DNA of 64,000 nucleotides, taken from DATKQJ01 sp035534295 (lineage in GTDB: Bacteria > Chloroflexota > Dormibacteria > Dormibacterales > Dormibacteraceae). The stretch spans positions 1 through 64,000 of the forward strand of contig DATLSE010000024.1 of assembly GCA_035534295.1 (NCBI GenBank). The letters are read 5' to 3'. The position numbers and the translations under genes were made by a program. The notes below the pieces were generated by a model, which had not been told where the DNA came from, did not search any database, and saw only the letters and a program-made list of their open reading frames with translations. This document shows, piece by piece, positions 54,515-62,779 of this stretch (the first letter of the stretch is position 1; the number at the start of each line of letters is the position of its first letter).

Positions 54515-55326
54515 CGAACGCAGAAGACCGAGGTCCGGCCTCCGAGCCGGATCGAGCGCAGGCGCGAGCCGCAGTTGAGGCAGGCCTGGCCCGCCCTGCC
54601 GTAGACCTGTAGCCGGTCCTGCTGATGTCCGCGTTCGCCCCAGGCGTCGCGGTAGTCGGCGATGGTGCTGCCGCGGTGGACGATGCCCTCGGCCAGCGCC
54701 CCGGCCAGCGCGCTGGCAAGCCGGCTCAGGCGCCGTGGACCCAGACCGGCGGCGCTTCGGGCGGGGTGGATCCGGGCCCGGAACAGGGCCTCATCGGCGT
54801 AGATGTTGCCAACCCCGGCGACGATTCGCTGGTCCAAGAGCAGGCTCTTGATCGGCGCCCGCCGCCCACTCAGCAGGCGGCCGAGGAGGGGCCCGTCAAA
54901 CCCTGGATCGATCGGCTCCGCGCCCAGGCGCGGCATCGCGCCCTGGGCGATGAGATCCTCCTCCTCCCCGATCAGGACGCGCCCGAAGCGCCGTGGGTCG
55001 CGCAGGCGCAGCTCCTGCTGGCCCTGTAACTCCAGGCGCAGGTGGACGTGGGGAGCCAGCTCATGCCCCGCGGGGACCAAGCGCAGCTGTCCCGTCATAC
55101 CCAGATGGACGATCAGGCACAATCGCTCGCCGCATCGGAAGATGATGTACTTGCCGCGCCGCTCCAGGGCCTCGATCACGCGCCCGACCAGGAGCTCGCC
55201 CGCCGGCCTGGGCTCACGCTGGCGCAGGAGCAGAGGGTTGAGGTGCAGAACGCGCTCGATCCTGCGCCCGACCACCGCCGGGCGCAGGTCACAAACCACC
55301 GTCTCGACCTCGGGCAGCTCGGGCAC
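54502..55326 (-). CDS. mutM: Formamidopyrimidine-DNA glycosylase
   Basis: Removes 8-oxoguanine and formamidopyrimidines and nicks the strand. 274 residues starting PELPEVET (N-terminal proline nucleophile), with LGMTGQLR, the H2TH region GVGNIYADEALFRARIHP and a C-terminal zinc finger CLNCGS ... FCVRCQR. GTG start, four bases after polA. Confidence 0.97.
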   Translation of the reverse strand: MPELPEVETVVCDLRPAVVGRRIERVLHLNPLLLRQREPRPAGELLVGRVIEALERRGKYIIFRCGERLCLIVHLGMTGQLRLVPAGHELAPHVHLRLELQGQQELRLRDPRRFGRVLIGEEEDLIAQGAMPRLGAEPIDPGFDGPLLGRLLSGRRAPIKSLLLDQRIVAGVGNIYADEALFRARIHPARSAAGLGPRRLSRLASALAGALAEGIVHRGSTIADYRDAWGERGHQQDRLQVYGRAGQACLNCGSRLRSIRLGGRTSVFCVRCQR

Positions 55327-55330
55327 TTTT

Positions 55331-58006
55331 CTAGGCCACGCGCTCCATGTCCGCCCAGTTCAGCCCCAGCTTGGCCTCCACGGCCAGTCCCGGGAGGAGC
55401 TCGTAGGCTCCGATCATGAGCCGCGGCACCAGCTCCAAGAAGTCCGCAGACTCCTCCTCTGGGATTTCGAAGACGAGCTCGTCGTGGACCTGGAGCAGCA
55501 TCCTGCCCTGGAGCCGGCGCGAGGCGAGCTCGCGCTCGATGGCGACCATGGCGAGCTTGATGATGTCGGCGGCCAAGGACTGGATGGGAAAGTTGATCGC
55601 CATCCGTTCTGCCGCCTGGCGCAGCTGGTGGTTGGGCGAGCGCAGGTCGGGGATGACGCGGCGGCGACCGGTGGCGCTGACCACCAGGCCGTCATTTCGA
55701 GCCGCCTCCCGAACCGAATCCAGCCAGGCCCGCAGGCCGGCGTAGGTCTGCCAGTACTCGCGCAGAAATTCGCGCGCCTCCGAAGCCGGAATTCCCATCT
55801 GCTGGGCCAGCCCATACTCACCCTGGCCATAGAGCGAGCCGAAGTTGGCGATCTTGGCCTGACGCCGCTGGGCGGAGTCCACGGACTCGATCGGGGTCTT
55901 GAACACGCGCGCCGCGGTGGCCGCGTGGATGTCGTGGCCGGCGCCGAAGGCGGCCAGCAGCTGGGCGTCCTCGGACAGGTGCGCCGCCACCCTGAGCTCG
56001 ATCTGGGAGTAGTCGGCGGAGAGCAGTCGGTGACCCGGTCGACCGGCTCGGAAGGCCCGCCGGATGCGCTGGCCGAGCTCCGAGCGGATCGGGATGTTCA
56101 TCAGGTTGGGGTTGGACGAGCTCAGCCGACCGGTCGCTGTCGAGGCCTGCCCGAACGAGCTGTGGATGCGCCCGGTCCGGGAATCGACGAGCTCGGGCAG
56201 CGCGTCCACGTAGGTTGACTTGAGCTTCTGGAGCTGTCGGTGCTCGAGCACCTGGGCCACCACCGGGTGGCGCTCGCGCAGGGCCTCAAGGGTGTCGGCG
56301 TCGGTGGAGAATCCGGTCTTGGTACGCCGCCCGGAGGGGAGCCCTAAGTCTTCGAACAGGAGCTTGGCCAGTTGCTGGGGAGCGTTGAGGTTGAACTGAT
56401 AGCCGGCCTGAGCGCAGATTGAGGTCTCGAGTTGGGCGAGCTGGTCGCCGAGCTCAGAGCCGAGCTCGCGCAGGTATTCGACATCGACCGCCACCCCTTC
56501 GGCCTCCATGCCCGCGAGCACCGCGGCCAGGGGGAGCTCGATCTGGTGGAACAGGTAGTCCACCCCCAGTTCGCGCATCTGAGCCGAGAGCAGCGGGACC
56601 AGGCGAAGCACCGCCTGGGCCCGGCGCTCGGCGTGGGAGGCGACCAGTTCAGGCGCCACCTGAGCCAGGGTGAGGGCGCTCCGACGCGGCCCCAAGAGCT
56701 CCTCGCGCGGCCTCAGATCCATCCCCAGCAGCTCTCGGGCCAGGTCTTCGAGCCGGGGATCGCGCGCTCCCGAACCGATCAGGTAGGCGGCGAGATGGGT
56801 GCTGAACTCCCAGCGTTGGGCGCCACCCAACACCACCTGCTCCTCCTTGACGTCATGCGCGGCCAGCTGGACGCCGGCCAGGTGGGGGCGCACCTGGTCC
56901 AACAGCTGAGCGGGCACAAACCACGATCCCCGCTCGCTGGCCAGCCCATAGCCGGCCAGCGAGGGCTGCCGGGGAGTGCCCTCGTAAAGCGCGTAGAGGG
57001 CGACCACGGGTGCGGCCGAGAGCTCGCTGATGAGAGTGGGCAGGTCGTCAGGGGCGAGGATCCGGCTGGGCTCGGGGGCGACCGACTCCAGCGCCAGGCT
57101 GGGCTGCGTGGGCGCCTGGTCGGGTAGGGGCAGGCGGGAGAGGAGCTGGCGGAACTCGAGCTCGTCGAACACCGACCGCACCTTCTCGGGGTCGTAGCGG
57201 AGCCAGCGCGCGCGCTCCAGGTCGAGCTCGACCGGGGCGTCGCGCCGGATCGTGACCAGGCGCTTGCCCAAGCGCAGCTCCTCGGCGCCCGCCTCCAGGG
57301 CCGAGCGCACCCGGCCGGCCTTGAGCTGCTCCAGGCCCAAGAGCACGCCCTCGACGCTGCCGAAGCGCTGCACCAGCTCGGTCGCCGTCTTGTCCCCCAC
57401 CCCCGCCACTCCCGGGATGTTGTCCGAGGTGTCGCCGCGCAACGCCTTGTAGTCGATCAGCTGGGCGGGATCCAATCCATAGCGCTGGCGGACCTGGTCT
57501 GGACCGTAGAGGGTGGTCTCGGTGATGCCCCGGCGCGGCACCAGGGCCGACGTCTTGTCGCTCACCAGCTGCAGACAGTCGAGATCGCCGCTGACGATGG
57601 TGACCTCCAGGCCGGCAGCCTCGGCCTGCAGGTCGAGGCTGCCGATGACGTCGTCGGCCTCGAACCCGGGGATGGATTCGACCGGGATCATGAGCGCCTC
57701 CAGGATCCGGCGCACGAGCTCGAATTGGGGCCGCAAGTCGTCCGGGGTCGGGCGCCGGCCGCCCTTGTACCCCGCGTACTCATCGCTCCTGAAGCTGGGT
57801 TGTCCGGTGTCGAACGCGGCCACGGCGAACTCGGGGCGCGAGTTCAAGACCAGGGCCAGCATGGAGGTGAAACCATAGGCGGCGTTGGTGACCACGCCCG
57901 CCGACGTGCTCATCGGGGGAAGGGCGAAGAAGGCACGATAGATGAGGCTGTGGGCGTCGATGAGGACCATGCGTCGACGCCCGCCCGCCCTTGGCATGGA
58001 CACCAT
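55331..58006 (-). CDS. polA: DNA polymerase I
   Basis: Gap-filling polymerase with 5' nuclease. From ATG 58006 the protein is 891 residues. The 5'-3' exonuclease domain (about 10-290) holds IDAHSLIYRAFFALPP, GYKGGR and GFEADDVIG. The middle 3'-5' domain lacks the DxE motif: where FDTET is expected it reads VALYALYEG, so proofreading is probably absent, as in several Gram-positive enzymes. Polymerase motifs A (DYSQIELR), B (RRQAKIANFGSLYG) and C (QVHDELVFE) are intact. The upstream frame to 58126 crosses the divergent gene and is rejected. Confidence 0.96.
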   Translation of the reverse strand: MVSMPRAGGRRRMVLIDAHSLIYRAFFALPPMSTSAGVVTNAAYGFTSMLALVLNSRPEFAVAAFDTGQPSFRSDEYAGYKGGRRPTPDDLRPQFELVRRILEALMIPVESIPGFEADDVIGSLDLQAEAAGLEVTIVSGDLDCLQLVSDKTSALVPRRGITETTLYGPDQVRQRYGLDPAQLIDYKALRGDTSDNIPGVAGVGDKTATELVQRFGSVEGVLLGLEQLKAGRVRSALEAGAEELRLGKRLVTIRRDAPVELDLERARWLRYDPEKVRSVFDELEFRQLLSRLPLPDQAPTQPSLALESVAPEPSRILAPDDLPTLISELSAAPVVALYALYEGTPRQPSLAGYGLASERGSWFVPAQLLDQVRPHLAGVQLAAHDVKEEQVVLGGAQRWEFSTHLAAYLIGSGARDPRLEDLARELLGMDLRPREELLGPRRSALTLAQVAPELVASHAERRAQAVLRLVPLLSAQMRELGVDYLFHQIELPLAAVLAGMEAEGVAVDVEYLRELGSELGDQLAQLETSICAQAGYQFNLNAPQQLAKLLFEDLGLPSGRRTKTGFSTDADTLEALRERHPVVAQVLEHRQLQKLKSTYVDALPELVDSRTGRIHSSFGQASTATGRLSSSNPNLMNIPIRSELGQRIRRAFRAGRPGHRLLSADYSQIELRVAAHLSEDAQLLAAFGAGHDIHAATAARVFKTPIESVDSAQRRQAKIANFGSLYGQGEYGLAQQMGIPASEAREFLREYWQTYAGLRAWLDSVREAARNDGLVVSATGRRRVIPDLRSPNHQLRQAAERMAINFPIQSLAADIIKLAMVAIERELASRRLQGRMLLQVHDELVFEIPEEESADFLELVPRLMIGAYELLPGLAVEAKLGLNWADMERVA

Positions 58007-58102
58007 TCTGCCCAGATCCGCCGCCGCCCGGGCGCGGGTAGACTCTAATCTTGGGAGATCGAGACGGACGATCCACATGAGGTAGCGGTCGACAGCATCC
58101 GC

Positions 58103-58612
58103 GTGCACATGGCCACCGGCCAGCACGTGGTCATCCTGCGCGAGAAGGGTGCCGACCGCTATCTACCGATCTGGATCGGCAATTTCGAGGCCAACGCGAT
58201 CGCGCTCAAGATCACCGGCGTGGACGCCGAGCGGCCGGTCACCCACGACCTCCTGACCTCGATCCTGCGCGAGCTCGGCGCGACTGTGAACCGGATGGTG
58301 GTCACCTCGGTCGCGGACGAGATCTTCTATGCCCGCCTCTACCTGCTCCAGGGCGGGCGCGAGATCGAGGTCGACTCCCGACCCAGTGACGCCATCGCCC
58401 TCGCCGTCCGCTTCGAGTGTCCGATCTACGTCGCCACCGAGGTCTTGGACCAGGCCGGCGTGATCCCCGACGGCGAGGACACCGAGGGGCAGGACCCCGA
58501 GAGCCCCCGCAGCCAGGCCAACGAGGACCGGCTTGAGGTCTTTCGCAATCTGGTCAACAGCCTGGACCTGCCCGATCTGCCGGACGAACCGGGGAGCTCA
58601 CCCAGGAGCTGA
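58103..58612 (+). CDS. Bifunctional nuclease family protein (DUF151)
   Basis: Plant and bacterial BFN-type domain: RYLPIWIGNFEANAIA, RPVTHDLLTSILRELGA and RPSDAIALAVRF are the family's conserved blocks. It ends in an acidic tail. The first ATG/GTG codons (58103, 58109) begin inside the first strand: upstream the same frame reads EVAVDSIRVH, a family-typical start, and stays open to a stop at 58046. The true start may be ATC at 58058 or another unusual codon. Probable nuclease; the role in bacteria is poorly known. Divergent from polA. Confidence 0.88.
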   Translation: MHMATGQHVVILREKGADRYLPIWIGNFEANAIALKITGVDAERPVTHDLLTSILRELGATVNRMVVTSVADEIFYARLYLLQGGREIEVDSRPSDAIALAVRFECPIYVATEVLDQAGVIPDGEDTEGQDPESPRSQANEDRLEVFRNLVNSLDLPDLPDEPGSSPRS

Positions 58613-58621
58613 CGGCGGTCG

Positions 58622-59371
58622 TTGCGGACGCGCCCGAACGCCATTCTTGCGCTATGGTTTTTGGGTCTTTTGTCATCCTTTAAGTCGGTTCTGACGCCGC
58701 GCCGCAAGGAGGCGCTCGAGACCCTTCGTCGGCTCGCCAGTGAGCGCGGTGAGGGGGTTCACTACTCGCTCGTGGGGATCGGGATGGGGATATCGGCCTG
58801 GACCGCCTACGGGCTCCTCCGCGAGCTCGAACGCAGCGGCCTGGCCCAGCGCGGCTATGCCCTTGGGGGGACGTCCCGGCAGGGTGGGCGGGCCCGCATC
58901 CTGTTCTCCCCGACCGCCGGACCGGTGACCCTGGCGGCCGAGGTGGCAGAGCGCCTACAGGCGGCCTTCGAGCGCTTTGCCGCCATTGCCGATGAGCGAC
59001 TGGCAGCCCGCGACTACCTGTCCTCCACCCTGCAGGACGCCGGCGACGATCTGGGATTCCACCTCGGCTACTGGATGGGTCGGCTGGAGGCCGCGGGCCA
59101 GAACGCCCAGGCCGCTGCACGCGCCCTGCTCGAGGGTACGGCGGGTCCGGGAGCGAAGATTCAGGGCCTGTTCGCGCTCGGGCTCGGGGCCAGCCTGGCT
59201 CGACTTGCGCCCAGCCGCCTGGCCAGCCGCATCACCGACGCCGGGACCGGGTTCGTGAGCCTGTTGGACGACGGTCAACGCACGCCCGAGGCGTTGCTGG
59301 CGGCACTGGTCGAGGCGGCGCGCGCCCTCCTGCGGCGCCATCCTGGCGCGAGCGGCGTGCTCGCCCCTTGA
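58622..59371 (+). CDS. Winged-helix domain protein, function unknown
   Basis: A 249-residue frame. The N-terminal 100 residues look like a winged helix: RRKEALETLRRLASERGEGVHY, then SAWTAYGLLRELERSGLAQRGY, with a basic wing (GTSRQGGRARILFSP). The rest is Ala/Leu-rich and helical and may bind a lipid or effector. The start is uncertain: TTG 58622 opens the frame, but TTG 58670, 11 bases after a TATGGT hexamer, gives a more regulator-like N-terminus. Its stop overlaps the degV start (TTGA), so it may control or sense what DegV binds. Confidence 0.7.
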   Translation: MRTRPNAILALWFLGLLSSFKSVLTPRRKEALETLRRLASERGEGVHYSLVGIGMGISAWTAYGLLRELERSGLAQRGYALGGTSRQGGRARILFSPTAGPVTLAAEVAERLQAAFERFAAIADERLAARDYLSSTLQDAGDDLGFHLGYWMGRLEAAGQNAQAAARALLEGTAGPGAKIQGLFALGLGASLARLAPSRLASRITDAGTGFVSLLDDGQRTPEALLAALVEAARALLRRHPGASGVLAP

Positions 59372-60255
59372 ATTCTGGCGTAGGGCTCCTCACCGACTCC
59401 ACGGCCGACCTTCCAAGCCACCTCGCCGAGGCCCTCGGCATCGCCGTCGTGCCCCTCACCGTGACTCTGGACGGACAAAGCTATCTGGATGGAGTGGACC
59501 TGACCGCGGCCGACTTCTACCTCCGCCTGCGCTCGAGCTCGGGGGTGGCCACCACCTCGCAGCCGTCTCCGGCCCGCTTCGCCGAGGCCTACGAGCGTCT
59601 CCTGGAGCACCATTCCGAGGTCGTATCGCTGCACCTCTCCTCGCGCCTGAGCGGTACCTTCGCCGCCGCCCAGCAGGGCGCGGAGATGGTTGGCTCAAAT
59701 CGGGTGATGGTGGTCGACAGCGCCCAGGTCTCCATGCCCCTGGCGCTGCTGGTGCTGGCCGCCCAGCGCCTGGCCCAGGAGGGATTGGACGCGCCTCAGA
59801 TCCTGCAGCGGCTGGCCCCCGTACGTGCCGCCGTGCACGTCTACTTCATGGTCGCCACCCTTCAGCACCTGCTCCGCGGAGGTCGCATCGGGCGCGCCAC
59901 CGCTCTTCTGGGAGGGGTGCTACAAGTCCGTCCCCTGCTCACCATCGAGGAGGGGGTGGTGGCCCCACTGGAGCGGGTGCGCACGTCCGAGCGTGCGCTG
60001 AGCCGCCTGGGAGAGCTGGCCCGCGCTGCCTTCCCCGACCGCCCGCTCTGCGCCATCATCGGGCAGGCCGACGCCGAGGAGGCGGCCGAGCGCCTGATGC
60101 GGGAGCTCGATCCCAGCCCTGAGAGTCTGATCGTTCTCCCCCTGGGGCCGGTGGTCGGCGCTCATGCCGGGCCCGGGACGGCGGGGCTCGGGTTCTATCC
60201 CGCCGACTTGCTGCCGTTGGGGCTCGGCCACGTGGGCCTCGCCAGCCGCGCCTGA
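59368..60255 (+). CDS. DegV family protein (fatty-acid binding type)
   Basis: DegV/FakB-type fold that binds one fatty acid; in Firmicutes it presents fatty acids to FakA kinase. The 295-residue protein has LLTDSTADLPSHLA, TSQPSPARFAEAY, HLSSRLSGTFAAAQ, ATLQHLLRGGRIGRATALLGG and the end motif GPVVGAHAGPGTAGLGF. TTG start overlapping the regulator gene by four bases. No FakA gene is in the window. Confidence 0.93.
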   Translation: MNSGVGLLTDSTADLPSHLAEALGIAVVPLTVTLDGQSYLDGVDLTAADFYLRLRSSSGVATTSQPSPARFAEAYERLLEHHSEVVSLHLSSRLSGTFAAAQQGAEMVGSNRVMVVDSAQVSMPLALLVLAAQRLAQEGLDAPQILQRLAPVRAAVHVYFMVATLQHLLRGGRIGRATALLGGVLQVRPLLTIEEGVVAPLERVRTSERALSRLGELARAAFPDRPLCAIIGQADAEEAAERLMRELDPSPESLIVLPLGPVVGAHAGPGTAGLGFYPADLLPLGLGHVGLASRA

Positions 60256-60259
60256 GGCG

Positions 60260-60288
60260 GCGCCGGGCTCCCCCTCCCGTACCGGCGC
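60260..60288. terminator. Inverted repeat between convergent genes
   Basis: GCGCCGG (60260-60266) and CCGGCGC (60282-60288) form 7-base arms around a 15-base loop in the 47 bases between the convergent degV and metallo-hydrolase genes. Likely a two-way terminator; no T-run is present. Confidence 0.4.
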
Positions 60289-60302
60289 TCAGGGACGATC
60301 GC

Positions 60303-61283
60303 TTACGCGGGGCGCCGCCACCTCACACGCCCACTGTCTACGACCTTGTCCAGCCGGCCCTCATGGGCGAGGGACTGGAGGTGAGCCAGACCCTCCTGCA
60401 GCGCCAATCGCATCGAATGCAGGTCGCGGCGACCCCATACCTCCAGGGCGACCTCCCAGCCGCTCCGCCCATCGGCGGCGATGGCGCAGATCTGCTCCTT
60501 GCGTCGCCGGTGGTGAGCCGCCAGCTGGCGCACCCGGGGGCGCGCGTCCGTGAAGGGCTCGCCGTGCGAGGGGAGAATCAGTCGCGGACCGAGATCAACC
60601 ATGGCCCGCAGCCCGCGCAGGTAGTCGTCGAGCGGGTCGGGCGTGCTCTGGGGGTGGAGACCGATGTTGGGGCTCTCGTCGGGTAGCAGGTGGTCACCGG
60701 AGAAGAGGATCCCGGAGTCAGCGTCGTAAAGACAGATGTGACCAGGCGAATGGCCGGGGGTCCAGAGCACCCGGAGCCGGCGCCCTCCCATCAGCACCTG
60801 CTCTTCGCCGTCCAGTTGCAGGGTGGGTTCGGCGGGGCTGACGAACTGGCGTAGACCGAGTGATGTCTCCTTCATCGCCTCCGCCTCCGCCTCCGGCACT
60901 CCGTGCACGACCAGATATTCCAAGACCTCATGGAGTAGGCCGCCCACCTCCCGATAGCGCACCAGGACCATCGGCACCTCGAGCCGGTGAAGGTACAGCT
61001 CGGCCCCGTCCTCACCCACCAGCTCACCCGCGCCGCCGTAGTGATCAGGGTGGATGTGGGTCACCACCAGACGCCCGATCCTGGCCTCACGGCCGCCCAG
61101 CTCGCGCACGGCGGCGCGCACCTGCGCCAGCGACTCCGGTGTCTTGAGTCCACAGTCGATGAGGTCGACCACGGGGCCGTCGGCGAACAGATAGCAGTGC
61201 ACCGAGCCCAGCTCACTCCAGGGCATGTGCAGGCTTAGGCGCCAGACGGAGTCGGCGACCTGGCGCAGATTGGGCATGGTCAT
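60303..61283 (-). CDS. Metallo-beta-lactamase fold hydrolase
   Basis: A 326-residue hydrolase with the full metal set: THIHPDHYGG (HxHxDH), PGHSPGHICLYD, FSGDHLLPDESPN and LPSHGEPF. The C-terminal third has a helical winged-type extension seen in glyoxalase II-like and LACTB2-like members. A hydrolase of thioesters, lactones or phosphodiesters is possible. ATG start; a TATAAG on the other strand between this gene and the SCP2 gene marks a shared divergent promoter region. Confidence 0.9.
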   Translation of the reverse strand: MTMPNLRQVADSVWRLSLHMPWSELGSVHCYLFADGPVVDLIDCGLKTPESLAQVRAAVRELGGREARIGRLVVTHIHPDHYGGAGELVGEDGAELYLHRLEVPMVLVRYREVGGLLHEVLEYLVVHGVPEAEAEAMKETSLGLRQFVSPAEPTLQLDGEEQVLMGGRRLRVLWTPGHSPGHICLYDADSGILFSGDHLLPDESPNIGLHPQSTPDPLDDYLRGLRAMVDLGPRLILPSHGEPFTDARPRVRQLAAHHRRRKEQICAIAADGRSGWEVALEVWGRRDLHSMRLALQEGLAHLQSLAHEGRLDKVVDSGRVRWRRPA

Positions 61284-61291
61284 GGCTGGCG

Positions 61292-61297
61292 TATAAG
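61292..61297 (+). promoter_or_regulatory. -10 box for the SCP2 gene
   Basis: TATAAG matches five of six consensus bases. The start point would fall near 61305, leaving a leader of about 40 bases with GGAGG before the ATG at 61347, an ordinary leadered arrangement. Confidence 0.4.
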
Positions 61298-61346
61298 ATG
61301 ACGGACAGGGAGGCCGCAGGAACGGCCGTTCCTTGTGGAGGATCCG

Positions 61347-61685
61347 ATGAGCGAAGCTTTAACGCCCGAGCAGGTTTTCGCCCAGATGCCGAGCTACCTC
61401 GACCCGGCCAAGGCCGCGGACCTGGACGCCACCATCCAGTTCGAACTCACGGGCGAGGGCGGAGGGAGTTGGTATGTCCGGATCGCCGACCGCCAGGCAA
61501 CCTCATCGGCCGGGCAGGCGGAGAATCCGAGGCTGACGGTAACCGCCGGTGCCGGCGACGCGATCAAGATCCTGACCGGCCAGATGGAGGCGACCGCCGC
61601 CTTCATGACCGGCAAGCTCAAGGTCAAGGGCGACATGGGCCTGGCCATCCGCCTGCAGTCGCTCTTCCGGCGCCCCGCCGACTGA
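61347..61685 (+). CDS. SCP2 sterol-binding domain protein
   Basis: A 112-residue SCP2-like fold: FAQMPSYLDPAKAADLDATIQFEL, then NPRLTVTAGAGDAIKILTGQMEATAAFM and KGDMGLAIRLQSLF. Such small proteins carry a hydrophobic ligand. ATG 61347 has GGAGG six bases upstream; an in-frame GTG at 61335 is covered by that same site. Converges with the lipoprotein gene. Ligand unknown. Confidence 0.87.
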   Translation: MSEALTPEQVFAQMPSYLDPAKAADLDATIQFELTGEGGGSWYVRIADRQATSSAGQAENPRLTVTAGAGDAIKILTGQMEATAAFMTGKLKVKGDMGLAIRLQSLFRRPAD

Positions 61686-61698
61686 TCCGCGACTCGGC

Positions 61699-62313
61699 TC
61701 AATAGCTGAACCGCCAGCTGCCCAGCCGGGACCCCATCGCCTGGTCCAGATCAAGGTTGCCCTGTCCAGAGCGGAGATCGAGCAGAACCACGTGGTGTGG
61801 CGTGCGAGCCAGGCGCACGGTGCGCGGGCCGCTCGCCACATCCGCCTCGAGGGCGTTGCCCCACGTGATCGGACTCAGGCTCCAGCCCGGCCCCAGGTTG
61901 GTCGCGGTCCACTGGCTCAGGCTGGTGGCCCCGCCCAGCTCGTAGGTGCCGATGATCATGAAGCCGAACAGCCCCTGGTCGGCGCCCGCGCGGGGGCTGG
62001 GAGCGTCGACCACGATGTCGAAGGTGGTGTCCGCGCCCACCGGCGCCGTGCTCGGCTGGACGCGCTCGATGTACTTCCAAGTCGCCGGATAGCAGAACCC
62101 CCATCCCATCTGCTCGTCCTGCAGCCCGTGATCGCTCCCTGGACAGGAGAGGTTGCCGGCCGCGCTGGCGACCGAGGGCTGGGGACCGGGGCGGGCGGGG
62201 CCGGAGACCCCGCAGGCGCAGAGCCAGAGCAGTGCACCCAGCGCCACCAGACGGAACCGGGCGGCGGGGGGAGCAGGTCTTAACGAAAGCGGAACATACC
62301 CGGCCGGACTCAC
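61699..62313 (-). CDS. Putative lipoprotein, function unknown
   Basis: I do not recognise this family. The 204-residue protein has an N-terminal hydrophobic stretch ending in the lipobox-like WLCACG, so it is probably exported and lipid-anchored. After a short Pro-rich spacer comes one domain of about 150 residues with MGWGFCYPATWKYIER, PGWSLSPITWGNAL and a C-terminal SRLGSWRFSY. The pattern of a Trp-rich beta domain resembles PsbP- or stress-type extracellular domains, but this is a guess. GTG start. Confidence 0.7.
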   Translation of the reverse strand: MSPAGYVPLSLRPAPPAARFRLVALGALLWLCACGVSGPARPGPQPSVASAAGNLSCPGSDHGLQDEQMGWGFCYPATWKYIERVQPSTAPVGADTTFDIVVDAPSPRAGADQGLFGFMIIGTYELGGATSLSQWTATNLGPGWSLSPITWGNALEADVASGPRTVRLARTPHHVVLLDLRSGQGNLDLDQAMGSRLGSWRFSY

Positions 62314-62339
62314 GTTTCAGGCCTCGATGGAGGTGCCAA

Positions 62340-62735
62340 TTGAACCAGCCCGACCGCAACCAAGATGACCAGGAGCAGGAGCTTCACGCCAACCTGCGCG
62401 CCCTGAGTGCGCTGGAGGAATCCTTCGAGACCGATTCCGGCCTCAATCGACCCATATCCGAATCCACCGGCGACATCCTGGGACACGACTATGAGGACAC
62501 CGACTTCGCCCAGGTCCTGAGTGACCGCGAGGTCAGCGGCACCCTGGTCGGCCTTTTGGCGGGCAACCGCGAGCAGGTCGAACACGCCCTACAGCGCCTG
62601 GCCCAGGGCGAATACGGGATCTGCGAGGAGTGCGGCACCCAGATTCCCCAGGAGCGCCTCCACTTCTTCCCCGCCGCCACGCGCTGTGTCGCCTGCCAGG
62701 CCGACCATGACCGCCTCAACCGACGATCGGCCTAG
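62340..62735 (+). CDS. DksA/TraR family zinc finger protein
   Basis: A 131-residue protein with a coiled-coil-like N-terminal region and a C-terminal four-cysteine finger CEECGTQIP ... CVACQ, the DksA/TraR signature. These proteins bind in the RNA polymerase secondary channel; many short members lack the tip aspartates and act in other ways. TTG 62340 has GGAGGT five bases before it. The frame open to 62232 is not family-like. Converges with aroC. Confidence 0.9.
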   Translation: MNQPDRNQDDQEQELHANLRALSALEESFETDSGLNRPISESTGDILGHDYEDTDFAQVLSDREVSGTLVGLLAGNREQVEHALQRLAQGEYGICEECGTQIPQERLHFFPAATRCVACQADHDRLNRRSA

Positions 62736-62748
62736 GCCAGGCATGGGA

Positions 62749-62777
62749 GCTGCCGCCCCGGTCGTCGCGGCGGCAGC
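62749..62777. terminator. Strong GC inverted repeat between convergent genes
   Basis: GCTGCCGCC and GGCGGCAGC form 9-base perfect arms around an 11-base loop, between the DksA/TraR stop and the aroC stop. Position and symmetry suit a bidirectional terminator, with no T-run on either side. Confidence 0.5.
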
Positions 62778-62779
62778 GC

